Shown piece by piece: positions 50,331 through 61,703 of a stretch of 64,000 nucleotides of DNA (position 1 is the first letter of the stretch; the number at the start of each line of letters is the position of its first letter). The position numbers and the translations under genes are program-made. The notes beneath the pieces are model-generated. The model was not told the DNA's origin. It saw only the letters and a list, made by a program, of their open reading frames with translations, and ran no database searches. Origin of the DNA: Pseudomonas fluorescens (lineage in GTDB: Bacteria > Pseudomonadota > Gammaproteobacteria > Pseudomonadales > Pseudomonadaceae); assembly GCF_902497785.1 (NCBI RefSeq), contig NZ_CABVHK010000017.1:62001-126000 (forward strand). Direction: 5' to 3'.

Positions 50331-51953
50331 TTGTCCTTGGCCCACCCCGCCCAACGCCGCTGGTACCCCCTGGTCTTCGCCATCGCTGCGCTGGTCCTGC
50401 TGCCCCTCAGTGTTTTGCTGTTGTCATGGCAAACCATCGATCAGCAAATCTGGTCCCATCTCTGGGACACACAAATGCCACGGCTGCTGGGCAACACGCT
50501 GACTCTGGTGCTTGGCGTCGGTGTCGGCGTCACGCTGTTGGGCGTCAGCCTTGCCTGGCTCACCAGCCTCTGCGAATTTCCCGGTCGACGCTGGCTGGAC
50601 TGGGCGTTGATGTTGCCGTTCGCGATCCCCGCCTACGTACTGGCCTTCGTTTTCGTCGGGCTGCTGGATTTTGCCGGTCCCGTACAAACGTTGATGCGCG
50701 AATGGTTTGGCACGGGCTTGCGGCTACCGCGAGTGCGCTCGACCGGTGGCGTCATCCTCGTTCTGGTGCTGGTTTTTTATCCCTACGTTTACCTGTTGGC
50801 GCGCACGGCGTTTCTGGCGCAGGGCAAAGGCCTGATGGAAGCGGCGCGAGTCCTCGGCCAATCCCCTTGGCAGGCGTTCTGGCGAGTCGCTTTGCCGATG
50901 GCACGTCCGGCCATTGGCGCGGGTGTAGCGCTCGCGCTGATGGAAACCCTGGCGGATTTCGGCGCGGTGTCGGTGTTCAACTTCGACACGTTCACCACGG
51001 CCATCTACAAGACCTGGTACGGATTTTTCAGCCTCTCCACCGCTACGCAACTGGCTAGCCTGTTGTTGCTGGTGGTAATGCTGGTGCTGTACGGCGAGCG
51101 CCGTGCTCGCGGGGCGAACCGGGCGAGCAACGAACGACCACGGGTCAAGGCGCTGTACCACCTGCGCGGTTTCAAAGCGCTGGCGGCGACGAGTTGGTGT
51201 GGTCTGGTGTTCGCCTGCGCATTTGTCATTCCCATGCTGCAACTGGTGGTGTGGTTCTGGCAGCGTGGGCGCTTCGATCTGGATGAGCGTTACGCCGGGT
51301 TGATCGTTCACACCCTGTACCTGGGCAGCATGGCGGCGCTGATCACCGTCAGTGTTGCGCTGGTGCTGGTGTTTGCCCGGCGTCTGGCGCCGACCCGGGC
51401 GATCCGTTCCGGAGTCAGCCTGGCCAATCTCGGCTACGCCTTGCCGGGCTCGGTATTGGCGGTGTCGATCATGCTGGCGTTCAGCTATCTGGATCGACAA
51501 TGGGTCATCCCGATCTCGGGCTGGCTCGGCGGCGCCGGCAAACCCTTGCTGTTGGGCAGCCTGTCGGCCTTGTTGCTGGCGTATCTGGTGCGCTTCATTG
51601 CGGTGGCTTACGGGCCGCTCGAAAGCAGCCTGGCGCGAATACGGCCCTCTTTGCCCGAAGCGGCACGTAGCCTTGGCGTCAGTGGGCCACGACTGTTTTT
51701 CAAAGTGTATCTGCCGTTGCTGTTGCCCGGGACGTTGAGCGCAGCGCTGCTGATATTTGTCGACGTGCTTAAGGAAATGCCCGCGACCCTGCTGATGCGC
51801 CCGTTTGGCTGGGACACGCTGGCCGTGCGCATCTTCGAAATGACCAGCGAAGGCGAGTGGGCGAGAGCATCGCTGCCGGCCCTGACCCTGGTTTTGGTCG
51901 GGCTGTTACCAGTCATCGGATTGATTCGACGTTCGGCGCATCGAAACACCTAG
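50331..51953 (+). CDS. Ferric iron ABC transporter permease (two-domain)
   Basis: A 540-residue inner-membrane protein that fuses two permease halves, as in FbpB/SfuB. About twelve hydrophobic segments are seen. Two EAA docking loops read EAARVLGQSPWQAFWRVALP (about 171-190) and EAARSLGVSGPRLFFKVYLP (about 442-461). The start is uncertain: TTG at 50331 or, better spaced from GAGAG, TTG at 50337. No ATPase gene follows, so the energy subunit must be elsewhere. Confidence 0.9.
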   Translation: MSLAHPAQRRWYPLVFAIAALVLLPLSVLLLSWQTIDQQIWSHLWDTQMPRLLGNTLTLVLGVGVGVTLLGVSLAWLTSLCEFPGRRWLDWALMLPFAIPAYVLAFVFVGLLDFAGPVQTLMREWFGTGLRLPRVRSTGGVILVLVLVFYPYVYLLARTAFLAQGKGLMEAARVLGQSPWQAFWRVALPMARPAIGAGVALALMETLADFGAVSVFNFDTFTTAIYKTWYGFFSLSTATQLASLLLLVVMLVLYGERRARGANRASNERPRVKALYHLRGFKALAATSWCGLVFACAFVIPMLQLVVWFWQRGRFDLDERYAGLIVHTLYLGSMAALITVSVALVLVFARRLAPTRAIRSGVSLANLGYALPGSVLAVSIMLAFSYLDRQWVIPISGWLGGAGKPLLLGSLSALLLAYLVRFIAVAYGPLESSLARIRPSLPEAARSLGVSGPRLFFKVYLPLLLPGTLSAALLIFVDVLKEMPATLLMRPFGWDTLAVRIFEMTSEGEWARASLPALTLVLVGLLPVIGLIRRSAHRNT

Positions 51954-52034
51954 GTGTCAGTCCTACACCTTGCGGCTACAATGCGCGGCATTCGGTGCGG
52001 TCCGTCCTACAGACCTGGTCGCTTAAATCGGCTG

Positions 52035-52058
52035 AAAGCCTTTAATTCAAAGGCTTTT
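52035..52058 (+). terminator. Hairpin between the iron permease and gcvT
   Basis: AAAGCCTTT / AAAGGCTTT stem with a 5-base loop and TTTT tail. It could terminate the iron operon or attenuate gcvT, depending on where the gcvT transcript starts. Confidence 0.55.
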
Positions 52059-52109
52059 ACCCCGTGCAGCACCGGCCCGCATCTTCGCCACGCCCGGAAG
52101 GAGAAACCC

Positions 52110-53192
52110 ATGGGACAGCGTACGCCTCTGTATGACCTTCATCTCGCCCTCGGCGCGAAGATGGTCGATTTTGGCGGTTGGGATATGCCTTTGCATTACG
52201 GCTCGCAGGTTGAGGAGCACCATCAGGTGCGCCGAGATTGCGGGGTTTTTGATGTATCCCACATGACCGTGATCGATGTCGGCGGCCCCCAGGCCAAGGA
52301 CTGGCTCCAGCATTTGCTGGCCAATGACGTCGAACGCCTGCACAGCCCTGGCCGTGCCTTGTACAGCACCATGCTCAATGAGCGCGGCGGCATCGTCGAC
52401 GACATGATTGTCTATCGCCTCGATGAGGGTTATCGACTGGTGGTCAACGCCTCCACTCGCGACCAGGATCTGGCGTGGATGCAGGCACACCTTGATGGCT
52501 TCGAGGTTCAAATCCACGAGCGCTCGGAAATGGCGATGCTGGCCATCCAGGGCCCGCATGCCCGACACAAAATCTCCGAACTGGTCACCCAGTCTCGCGG
52601 CAACCTGATCCAGCTGCTCAAGCCGTTTGAAGGCCAGGCGGACGGTGACTGGTTTATCGCCCGCACTGGTTACACGGGCGAGGACGGTCTGGAAATCATT
52701 CTGCCAGCCAATCAGGCCCCCGGGTTTTTCAACGATCTGGTCGGTGCCGGCATCTCGCCCATTGGGCTGGGTGCGCGGGATACGCTGCGGGTCGAAGCCG
52801 GCATGAACCTGTACGGCCAGGACATCCATCAAGACGTTTCGCCACTGGCCTCGAACATGGCCTGGAGCATTGCCTGGGAGCCGGCCACTCGTCAGTTCAT
52901 CGGCCGCGCTGCCCTGGAAGCCGAGCGGGCTCAGGGCGTACAGCACAAACTGGTCGGCCTGGTCCTTGAAGAGCGTGGGGTTTTGCGCGCTCATCAAGTG
53001 GTCCGTATCGCCAATGTTGGCGAAGGAGAGATCACCAGTGGTAGTTTCTCTCCTACGCTTAGCAAGTCGATTGCACTGGCGCGCGTGCCGATGGCAACTG
53101 CCGACCGCGCGGAAGTGGAAATCCGTGGCAAGTGGTACCCCGTCCGAGTGGTCAAACCGACCTTCGTACGCCACGGCAAAACCTTGATCTAA
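52110..53192 (+). CDS. gcvT: Aminomethyltransferase (glycine cleavage T protein)
   Basis: Transfers the aminomethyl group from lipoyl-H protein to tetrahydrofolate. The 360 residues show PLYDLHLALGAKMVDFGGWD, the folate-binding DVSHMTVIDVGG and the C-terminal GEITSGSFSPTLSKSIALA. GGAAGGAG precedes the ATG at 52110. gcvH follows 50 bases downstream. I saw no glycine riboswitch in the upstream region. Confidence 0.97.
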   Translation: MGQRTPLYDLHLALGAKMVDFGGWDMPLHYGSQVEEHHQVRRDCGVFDVSHMTVIDVGGPQAKDWLQHLLANDVERLHSPGRALYSTMLNERGGIVDDMIVYRLDEGYRLVVNASTRDQDLAWMQAHLDGFEVQIHERSEMAMLAIQGPHARHKISELVTQSRGNLIQLLKPFEGQADGDWFIARTGYTGEDGLEIILPANQAPGFFNDLVGAGISPIGLGARDTLRVEAGMNLYGQDIHQDVSPLASNMAWSIAWEPATRQFIGRAALEAERAQGVQHKLVGLVLEERGVLRAHQVVRIANVGEGEITSGSFSPTLSKSIALARVPMATADRAEVEIRGKWYPVRVVKPTFVRHGKTLI

Positions 53193-53242
53193 CCTTTTCT
53201 GGCGGGCAACGACCGCTGACAATTTCCTTGAGGACACAGAAC

Positions 53243-53626
53243 ATGAGCGATATCCCTGCCGACCTGCGTTTTGCCGAAAGTCACGAATGGGCCCGCCTGG
53301 AAGCCGATGGCACCGTCACCGTGGGCATCAGCGATCACGCTCAGGAAGCCTTGGGCGATGTGGTGTTTGTCGAGCTGACTGAGGTTGGAAAAGTCTTCGC
53401 AGCCGGTGATCAATCCGGTGTGGTGGAGTCGGTCAAAGCGGCGTCCGATATCTATTCCCCGGTGGCCGGTGAAGTGATTGTGATCAACGAGGAACTGAGC
53501 GCTAATCCGGAACTGCTCAACTCCGATCCGTACAGCGCCTGGATCTTCAAGCTCAAGCCAAGCAACACGGCTGATCTGGAAAAGCTGCTTGATGCGGCTG
53601 GCTACAAGGCCCATATCGGCGAGTAA
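53243..53626 (+). CDS. gcvH: Glycine cleavage H protein
   Basis: Lipoyl carrier of the glycine cleavage complex, 127 residues. The lipoylated lysine lies in VESVKAASDIYSPVAGEV (about 65). The start ATG at 53243 has TTGAGGACAC upstream. A terminator follows, so gcvP may rely on its own promoter. Confidence 0.97.
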   Translation: MSDIPADLRFAESHEWARLEADGTVTVGISDHAQEALGDVVFVELTEVGKVFAAGDQSGVVESVKAASDIYSPVAGEVIVINEELSANPELLNSDPYSAWIFKLKPSNTADLEKLLDAAGYKAHIGE

Positions 53627-53642
53627 GCCTTGCGCGTCACCC

Positions 53643-53671
53643 AAAGCCCCGACCTGTCGGGGCTTTTTATT
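53643..53671 (+). terminator. Terminator after gcvH
   Basis: AAAGCCCCGAC / GTCGGGGCTTT stem with a T tail, 17 bases after gcvH. It separates gcvTH from gcvP. Confidence 0.9.
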
Positions 53672-53689
53672 GCCCGCAGATTGCCCCCC

Positions 53690-53790
53690 TGTAGGAGCGA
53701 GCTTGCTCGCGATGAACCAGAGAACAACGCTGGGTGGCAGGCTTACAGCGTCATCGTTAAAGACCATCGCGAGCAAGCTCGCTCCTACAG
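53690..53790. repeat. Paired REP (REPIN), family A (GTAGGAGCGAG subtype)
   Basis: TGTAGGAGCGAGCTTGCTCG and its inverse around about 55 bases, between gcvH and gcvP. Confidence 0.9.
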
Positions 53791-53870
53791 GATTTGCGTC
53801 TGATATCGACTGCTATGCTGTTTTGACCGTATCGCATCGACGCAGAGCGCCAGTCCAGAGAGAGCCCGTC

Positions 53871-56744
<2,874 letters not shown>

Positions 56745-56750
56745 AAGATC

Positions 56751-56825
56751 AAAAGATCGCAGCCTTCGGCAGCTCCTACGTTGGAATGCGCCCTCCCGTA
56801 GGAGCTGCCGAAGGCTGCGATCTTT
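56751..56825. repeat. Paired REP, family B
   Basis: AAAAGATCGCAGCCTTCGGC and its inverse with a short loop directly after gcvP. Confidence 0.9.
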
Positions 56826-56839
56826 GCTTTTCAATGGAC

Positions 56840-56872
56840 AAAAAAATGCCGCTCATGTGAGCGGCATTTTGT
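56840..56872. terminator. Bidirectional terminator between gcvP and the DUF2388 gene
   Basis: AAAATGCCGCTCA / TGAGCGGCATTTT stem with a 2-base loop between convergent genes. Confidence 0.9.
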
Positions 56873-56885
56873 TCAGCGGACAAAC

Positions 56886-57203
56886 TTACTCGGAAGCAAC
56901 GGCATTCTTCGCCAAAATCGCATTCGCCAGTTCCATGTCCGTGGCCTGCAGGCCTGGATTATCAGCGCGGACTTTCTGCATCGCGGCTTCCAGGTACGGC
57001 CCACGGATACCGCCGTCACTGGCAACGAAACTGCCAGCATCGTCCTGGGCGGCAATGATCAGTTTGTGATCCTTGAAAGTCAGGTAGGTCGAACCGGTGG
57101 TCGCACCGGACGAAAGGACGTTACGCCAAAAGCTGTCGGCCATCGCCGAACCGACTGGAAGGGACAACAGGGCGATGGTAGCAACAGCAAGTTTGAGACG
57201 CAT
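56886..57203 (-). CDS. DUF2388 periplasmic protein
   Basis: A 105-residue exported protein with a signal peptide (1-22, SAMAD). The mature part SFWRNVLSSGATTGSTYLTF and FVASDGGIRGPYLEAAMQKVR is typical of DUF2388, a family largely limited to Pseudomonas and usually present in several paralogous copies. Function unknown. Confidence 0.85.
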   Translation of the reverse strand: MRLKLAVATIALLSLPVGSAMADSFWRNVLSSGATTGSTYLTFKDHKLIIAAQDDAGSFVASDGGIRGPYLEAAMQKVRADNPGLQATDMELANAILAKNAVASE

Positions 57204-57284
57204 AAGGTGACTCCACTGGATTAACTACGGGCTTGGATTGCCAAGTACCCATTGGGTTCCATGCCCTCTATACAAGTCATCACA

Positions 57285-59069
57285 CTATCTCTGCTCACTC
57301 TGCGGGGTCACTCGCAGCACCTCTTCAATCGTGGTCAAACCCGCGGCAACTTTCTGCGCGCCCGACAGCCGCAAGCTGCGCATGCCTTCCTTGAACGCCT
57401 GACGGCGGATCGCCAGCAAATCGGAGTCGGAATGGATCAGCGCTTTGACGCTGTCAGTCAGCTGCATGATCTCGTAAACCCCGGCGCGACCGCGATAGCC
57501 GGTGTCGCGGCACTCCAGGCAGCCGATGGCGCGCTGCGCATTGCCGGGCAGCGGCGCCTGCCAGGGTTTGGTCAGGGTTTGCCAGTCTTCCTCGCTCAGT
57601 GTCAGCGGTGCCTTGCAGTGCGGGCACAAGGTTCGCACCAGGCGCTGGGCCATGACGCCGAGTACCGTGGCCTTGATCAGGTAATGCGGCACGCCGAGTT
57701 CCAGCAGGCGGCTGATCGCGCTGGGTGCATCGTTGGTGTGCAGCGTCGAAAGCACCAGGTGGCCGGTGAGCGCCGCCTGAATCGCCATTTCGGCGGTTTC
57801 GAGGTCGCGAATCTCGCCGATCATGATGATGTCCGGGTCTTGGCGCATCAGTGCGCGCACCCCGGCGGCGAAGGTCAGGTCGATGTTGTGTTGCACCTGC
57901 ATCTGGTTGAAGGCCGGCTCGACCATTTCGATCGGGTCTTCAATGGTGCAGAGGTTGACCTCCGGCGTCGCCAGTTTCTTCAGCGTGGTGTAGAGCGTGG
58001 TGGTTTTGCCCGAACCGGTCGGGCCGGTCACCAGAATGATGCCGTTCGGCTGGCTGGTCATGTCCTGCCAGCGTCGCAGGTCTTCGGCGGAGAAGCCCAA
58101 CTGATCGAAGTCCTTGAGCAGCACTTCAGGGTCGAAGATCCGCATGACCATTTTTTCGCCAAACGCCGTTGGCAACGTCGACAGCCGCAGCTCGACTTCC
58201 CCTCCGTCCGGGGTCTTGGTTTTCACCCGGCCGTCCTGGGGTTTGCGTTTTTCCGCGACGTTCATTCGCCCCAGGCTTTTCAGGCGACTGACAATCGCCA
58301 TGGTCACCTGCGGCGGGAATTGATAGACGTTGTGCAACACGCCGTCAATGCGAAAGCGCACGGTGCCTTGCTCGCGCCGGGGTTCGATGTGGATATCGCT
58401 GGCGCGTTGCTGGAAGGCGTACTGGAACAGCCAGTCGACGATATTGACGATGTGCGCGTCGTTGGCGTCCGGCTCCTGGTCGCTGGCACCGAGATTGAGC
58501 AGTTGCTCGAAGTTGCCCAGGGAGTTGCTCTGCGCATCGGCGGTGGTCGCGCCGCTGACCGATTTCGCCAGGCGAAAAAACTCCACGCTGAAGCGCTGGA
58601 TATCCACCGGATTGGCCACTACGCGCTTGATCGGCAGTTTCAATACGTGGGTCAGGTCGGCTTCCCAACCGGTGACGTAGGGCTGGGCACTGGCCACCGT
58701 CACCGCGTCGCGATCAACGGCCACCGCAAGAATTTTGTGGCGCTGGGCGAAGGCGTAGGACATCAGCGGGGTAATGGCGGCGACGTTGATTTTCAGCGGA
58801 TCGATGCGCAGGTAAGGCTGACCGGCCTGCTGCGACAACCATAGGGTCAGGCTTTCCAGGTCCAGATGTTTGCCTGCTCGGCTGAGGTCGTCCAGCTGCT
58901 GGCTGGCGACAAATTCCAGTGGGTGCATCTGGCCGTTGGCGGCATGCCGACGACGGGCGTTGAGCGCGTGCTCGGCCGAGTCCTGGCTGATGAAGCCTTG
59001 GGCGACCAGTTCGCGCAGCAAATCATTGAGATCCAGCCAGCGGTCCTGAATGGCAAGTTGAACGGACAT
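57285..59069 (-). CDS. GspE/PilB-family secretion ATPase
   Basis: A 594-residue type II secretion/type IV pilus traffic ATPase. The N-terminal T2SSE_N-like domain (about 1-160) is followed by the ATPase core: GPTGSGKTTTLYT Walker A (about 350), Asp box, Walker B-like MIGEIRDLETAEMAIQAALTG and the His box STLHTNDAPSA. A C-terminal four-cysteine zinc motif (CPHC ... CLEC) lies in the region about 470-515. No other secretion or pilus genes are near. The ATG at 59069 was preferred over an upstream GTG or ATG frame. Confidence 0.93.
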   Translation of the reverse strand: MSVQLAIQDRWLDLNDLLRELVAQGFISQDSAEHALNARRRHAANGQMHPLEFVASQQLDDLSRAGKHLDLESLTLWLSQQAGQPYLRIDPLKINVAAITPLMSYAFAQRHKILAVAVDRDAVTVASAQPYVTGWEADLTHVLKLPIKRVVANPVDIQRFSVEFFRLAKSVSGATTADAQSNSLGNFEQLLNLGASDQEPDANDAHIVNIVDWLFQYAFQQRASDIHIEPRREQGTVRFRIDGVLHNVYQFPPQVTMAIVSRLKSLGRMNVAEKRKPQDGRVKTKTPDGGEVELRLSTLPTAFGEKMVMRIFDPEVLLKDFDQLGFSAEDLRRWQDMTSQPNGIILVTGPTGSGKTTTLYTTLKKLATPEVNLCTIEDPIEMVEPAFNQMQVQHNIDLTFAAGVRALMRQDPDIIMIGEIRDLETAEMAIQAALTGHLVLSTLHTNDAPSAISRLLELGVPHYLIKATVLGVMAQRLVRTLCPHCKAPLTLSEEDWQTLTKPWQAPLPGNAQRAIGCLECRDTGYRGRAGVYEIMQLTDSVKALIHSDSDLLAIRRQAFKEGMRSLRLSGAQKVAAGLTTIEEVLRVTPQSEQR

Positions 59070-59159
59070 GCGGGCTCCTCGTGAACAACAGTTCGCCAAG
59101 GATAGTCGCGGACCCGCCAACCGTTGGGCCACTACCCGACGAAGCCGTATCAGGTTTTT

Positions 59160-59498
59160 TCAGCCGGCCGCCTGCGTCGCTTCAACCCATGCGGAATCAG
59201 CCGCTTGCAGGTCCACCGAGCAGACGCTGATCAGGTTACGCAATTTGTCCGCGAGCACTTGAGCGCGGTGCCAGCTCAGCCCGTCGATGACAAGGTCGAT
59301 CGCCAGCAGATCGTCGGTGCGCTGTACGTTGAGCTGCTGCGGCGTCAGACATTGCAACGCGAACAGATTCAGCGCCCGGCACAGCAGATCCGGTTCCGCT
59401 TCGGCCAGCAGTTGATAGTGGACTCGGCAGTGGGCGTTGCTGACGTTCCAGACATCGGCGCGGGTGGGCGGGGTATTGACGGCTTCGAGGTGCGGCAT
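59160..59498 (-). CDS. ACT-like domain protein
   Basis: A 112-residue protein whose central part (about 25-100) has the pattern of an ACT domain like IlvM: LLCRALNLFALQCLTPQQLN and LADKLRNLISVCSVDLQ. ACT domains bind amino acids. The gene diverges from the Lrp-family regulator, which suggests that Lrp senses a ligand related to this protein (inference). It has no catalytic subunit nearby. Confidence 0.65.
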   Translation of the reverse strand: MPHLEAVNTPPTRADVWNVSNAHCRVHYQLLAEAEPDLLCRALNLFALQCLTPQQLNVQRTDDLLAIDLVIDGLSWHRAQVLADKLRNLISVCSVDLQAADSAWVEATQAAG

Positions 59499-59624
59499 GA
59501 TCGGTCTCCAAATTCACTGAAGGAATTTTTACATTCGAGGCCGGGTATTTCTTATCTATCATGGGGCGTATTGGCGATTTGCCGAATCATGTAATTCAAT
59601 CAGGCATCAATCAAAGGTTTTTTT

Positions 59625-60095
59625 ATGCAAAGCGAGCTGGATGGCTACGACCGCAAGATTCTCGCGTTGCTGCAAGAGGACGCTTCGCTGTCCAGCGCGC
59701 AAATCGCCGAACAGGTGGGGCTCTCGCAATCGCCGTGCTGGCGGCGGATTCAGCGGATGAAGGAAGAGGGGATCATTCGCGCTCAGGTGACGCTGCTCGA
59801 CCGAAAGAAAATCGGGCTAAACACGCAGATCTTTGCCGAGGTCAAACTCAATGCCCATGGGCGGTCGAATTTCACCGAATTCACCGAGGCGATTCGCGGT
59901 TTTCCCGAAGTGCTGGAGTGTTATGTGCTGATGGGGTCGGTGGATTTTTTGCTGCGGATTGTGACGGCGGATATCGAGGCGTATGAGCGGTTCTTTTTCG
60001 AGAAGCTGTCGATGGTGCCGGGGATACAGGAGGTGAACTCGATTGTGGCGCTGTCGGAGATCAAGTCGACGACGAGTTTGCCGGTGTTGCGGTGA
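59625..60095 (+). CDS. Lrp/AsnC-family transcriptional regulator
   Basis: A 156-residue regulator: N-terminal helix-turn-helix (YDRKILALLQEDASLSSAQI and VGLSQSPCWRRIQRMKEEGII, about 8-50) and a C-terminal RAM (AsnC ligand) domain with EVLECYVLMGSVDFLLRIVT (about 94-113). Ligand and targets are not evident. The adjacent divergent ACT-like gene is the likeliest local target. Confidence 0.93.
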   Translation: MQSELDGYDRKILALLQEDASLSSAQIAEQVGLSQSPCWRRIQRMKEEGIIRAQVTLLDRKKIGLNTQIFAEVKLNAHGRSNFTEFTEAIRGFPEVLECYVLMGSVDFLLRIVTADIEAYERFFFEKLSMVPGIQEVNSIVALSEIKSTTSLPVLR

Positions 60096-60097
60096 AG

Positions 60098-60173
60098 CAA
60101 AAGATCGCAGCCTTCGGCAGCTCCTACAGAGTTGCGTACATCCGTAGGAGCTGGCGAAGCCTGCGATCTTTTG
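60098..60173. repeat. Paired REP, family B (variant right arm)
   Basis: Left arm AAAGATCGCAGCCTTCGGCA; the right arm reads GTAGGAGCTGGCGAAGCCTG, in which the central GGCGAAGCC block is the reverse complement of the usual CGAAGG-containing core, so the palindrome survives with swapped bases. Confidence 0.85.
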
Positions 60174-60179
60174 GCGGCG

Positions 60180-61547
60180 TTACATACGCAGCAGCATTTT
60201 CCAGGCACGATTCTGGTAGACCGCAATCGCCTGCTGCTTGCGAGCATCCAGCGATTCTTCGGTGATCGGCTCGTTAGCCAGCAGCGCCAGTTGCTTGAGC
60301 TCGCCGTACAGGCGATCCATTTCCGGGATGTCCAGCACGCCGCGGGCATGGTGCATCCAGGCCTGGATGCGTTCGATGCGCGGCAGCTGTTCGGCCAGGT
60401 CTTCCGGCTGTTGCTGATAACGCTGCAATTGTAGAGACGTCGCTTCCTCGCCCAACAGGCGCGGCAGCCAGCTGCCCAATTGAGCGGCGCCCTGGCGATT
60501 GCCGCGCACGTTGCGATCGGCCGCCCACGTACGGGCCAGCAACCAGCGCGAAGTGTTCAGCGAGAACAGGCCCCAACGCGGGTCTTCCAGTTCTTCGAGG
60601 AACTGCTCCGGCGCGGCTTTGCGCACGTCTTCATCGTCCAGACCGGCTTGAACCAGTGGACGCCAGTCTTCGAGCAAGGCGTCCAGCGCGATGCGCAGAT
60701 CGTGTGTCGACTGACGCGGCGCGGCCTGGCCCAGGCTGCTCAGCAGCGCGCGCAATTCGGCGAGGTTTTCGACCCAGTCCTGCAACAGGCGCCAGTGGCC
60801 ATTGAAGCGATACTGCTCGGCCAGACGCTGGCTGCTGCCCAACAAGTGCCAGCTCAGCGCGGCGAACGCGTCGTCGAGCGGCGTTTCGGCGCTGATCTGC
60901 GGGGCTGGCAGACTCAGCGAGTAGCTGTTGGCGTCGTACAAACGGTAACCACGTTCGGCCTTGCTGATGTCACACGGCATCAGGGCCAGGGTCGCGGCCA
61001 GTTCGGCGGCCAGTTCCAGCAGCGCGGCCGGCTCGCCTTCGCGTAATTCCAGTTCCAGCTCGCAGATCTCTTCTTTCTGCTTGCCGACCACAACGTGACC
61101 CAGGTCCAGCGCGGCTTCGATGACCACTTTGGCCTTGCCACGGCCCCAGGCGATTTCAGCGCGTTCGCGGACGAAATCGGTGGTGAAGATCGGCTTCAGG
61201 GTTTTCTTGTCCAGCTCGGCCAATTCTTCTGGCCAGCATTCGCCGTCGAGCTTTTTCACGTCAAGCTTGGCTTTGGGCAGGTTCCAGTCGTACTCGTTAC
61301 GCTCGGACAAACCGGCGACGCTCTGGCCACGGGTCTTGAGCGTCTGAATCACTTCTTCGCCATCGCGGCGCAGGCGCAAGGCAACCTTGGCGCGGGCCAG
61401 GTCGCGCTCAGGCGTGTCGAAGTACTGGTTCATCAGTTCACGGCGTTCCCAGCCATTTTTGTTGCGCTTTTTCAGTAGCGGGTGCTCGCGCAGGGCAGCG
61501 AGGGTTTCGCGGCTGACGCGGAGTTTGATTTCAGTTTCTTTCTGCAT
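60180..61547 (-). CDS. CYTH-CHAD domain protein (inorganic triphosphatase family)
   Basis: A 455-residue cytoplasmic protein. The N-terminal CYTH tunnel domain (about 1-205) starts with the ExExK motif ETEIK (4-8), with further Arg/Lys/Glu strand residues in ALRLRRDGEEVIQTLK and AKVVIEAALDLG. It is followed by a helical CHAD domain (about 225-455), a polyphosphate-binding module, with conserved histidines in STHDLRIALDALLEDWRPL and WMHHARG. Related YgiF is an inorganic triphosphatase. The polyphosphate genes ppk and ppx are in the same window but not adjacent. Confidence 0.93.
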   Translation of the reverse strand: MQKETEIKLRVSRETLAALREHPLLKKRNKNGWERRELMNQYFDTPERDLARAKVALRLRRDGEEVIQTLKTRGQSVAGLSERNEYDWNLPKAKLDVKKLDGECWPEELAELDKKTLKPIFTTDFVRERAEIAWGRGKAKVVIEAALDLGHVVVGKQKEEICELELELREGEPAALLELAAELAATLALMPCDISKAERGYRLYDANSYSLSLPAPQISAETPLDDAFAALSWHLLGSSQRLAEQYRFNGHWRLLQDWVENLAELRALLSSLGQAAPRQSTHDLRIALDALLEDWRPLVQAGLDDEDVRKAAPEQFLEELEDPRWGLFSLNTSRWLLARTWAADRNVRGNRQGAAQLGSWLPRLLGEEATSLQLQRYQQQPEDLAEQLPRIERIQAWMHHARGVLDIPEMDRLYGELKQLALLANEPITEESLDARKQQAIAVYQNRAWKMLLRM

Positions 61548-61703
61548 GGCCGGAAAATCCAGGATCGGGAGCGCAGCCGGGGAAATGTGTGGCTGCCAAG
61601 GTCGTGCAGTGTACAGGACTCAACAGGCCCTATGCGGCGCGACGGTTTATTCCTGTCACTGGATGGCTCTATGATGGACTTCAATTCGGAGTTGGAGTCA
61701 GCG

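Noticed and set aside
51954..52109. Longer gcvT start or glycine riboswitch upstream of gcvT
   Set aside because: The extension lacks conservation, and the ATG at 52110 has an excellent site. The upstream sequence did not show the conserved glycine aptamer core by eye.
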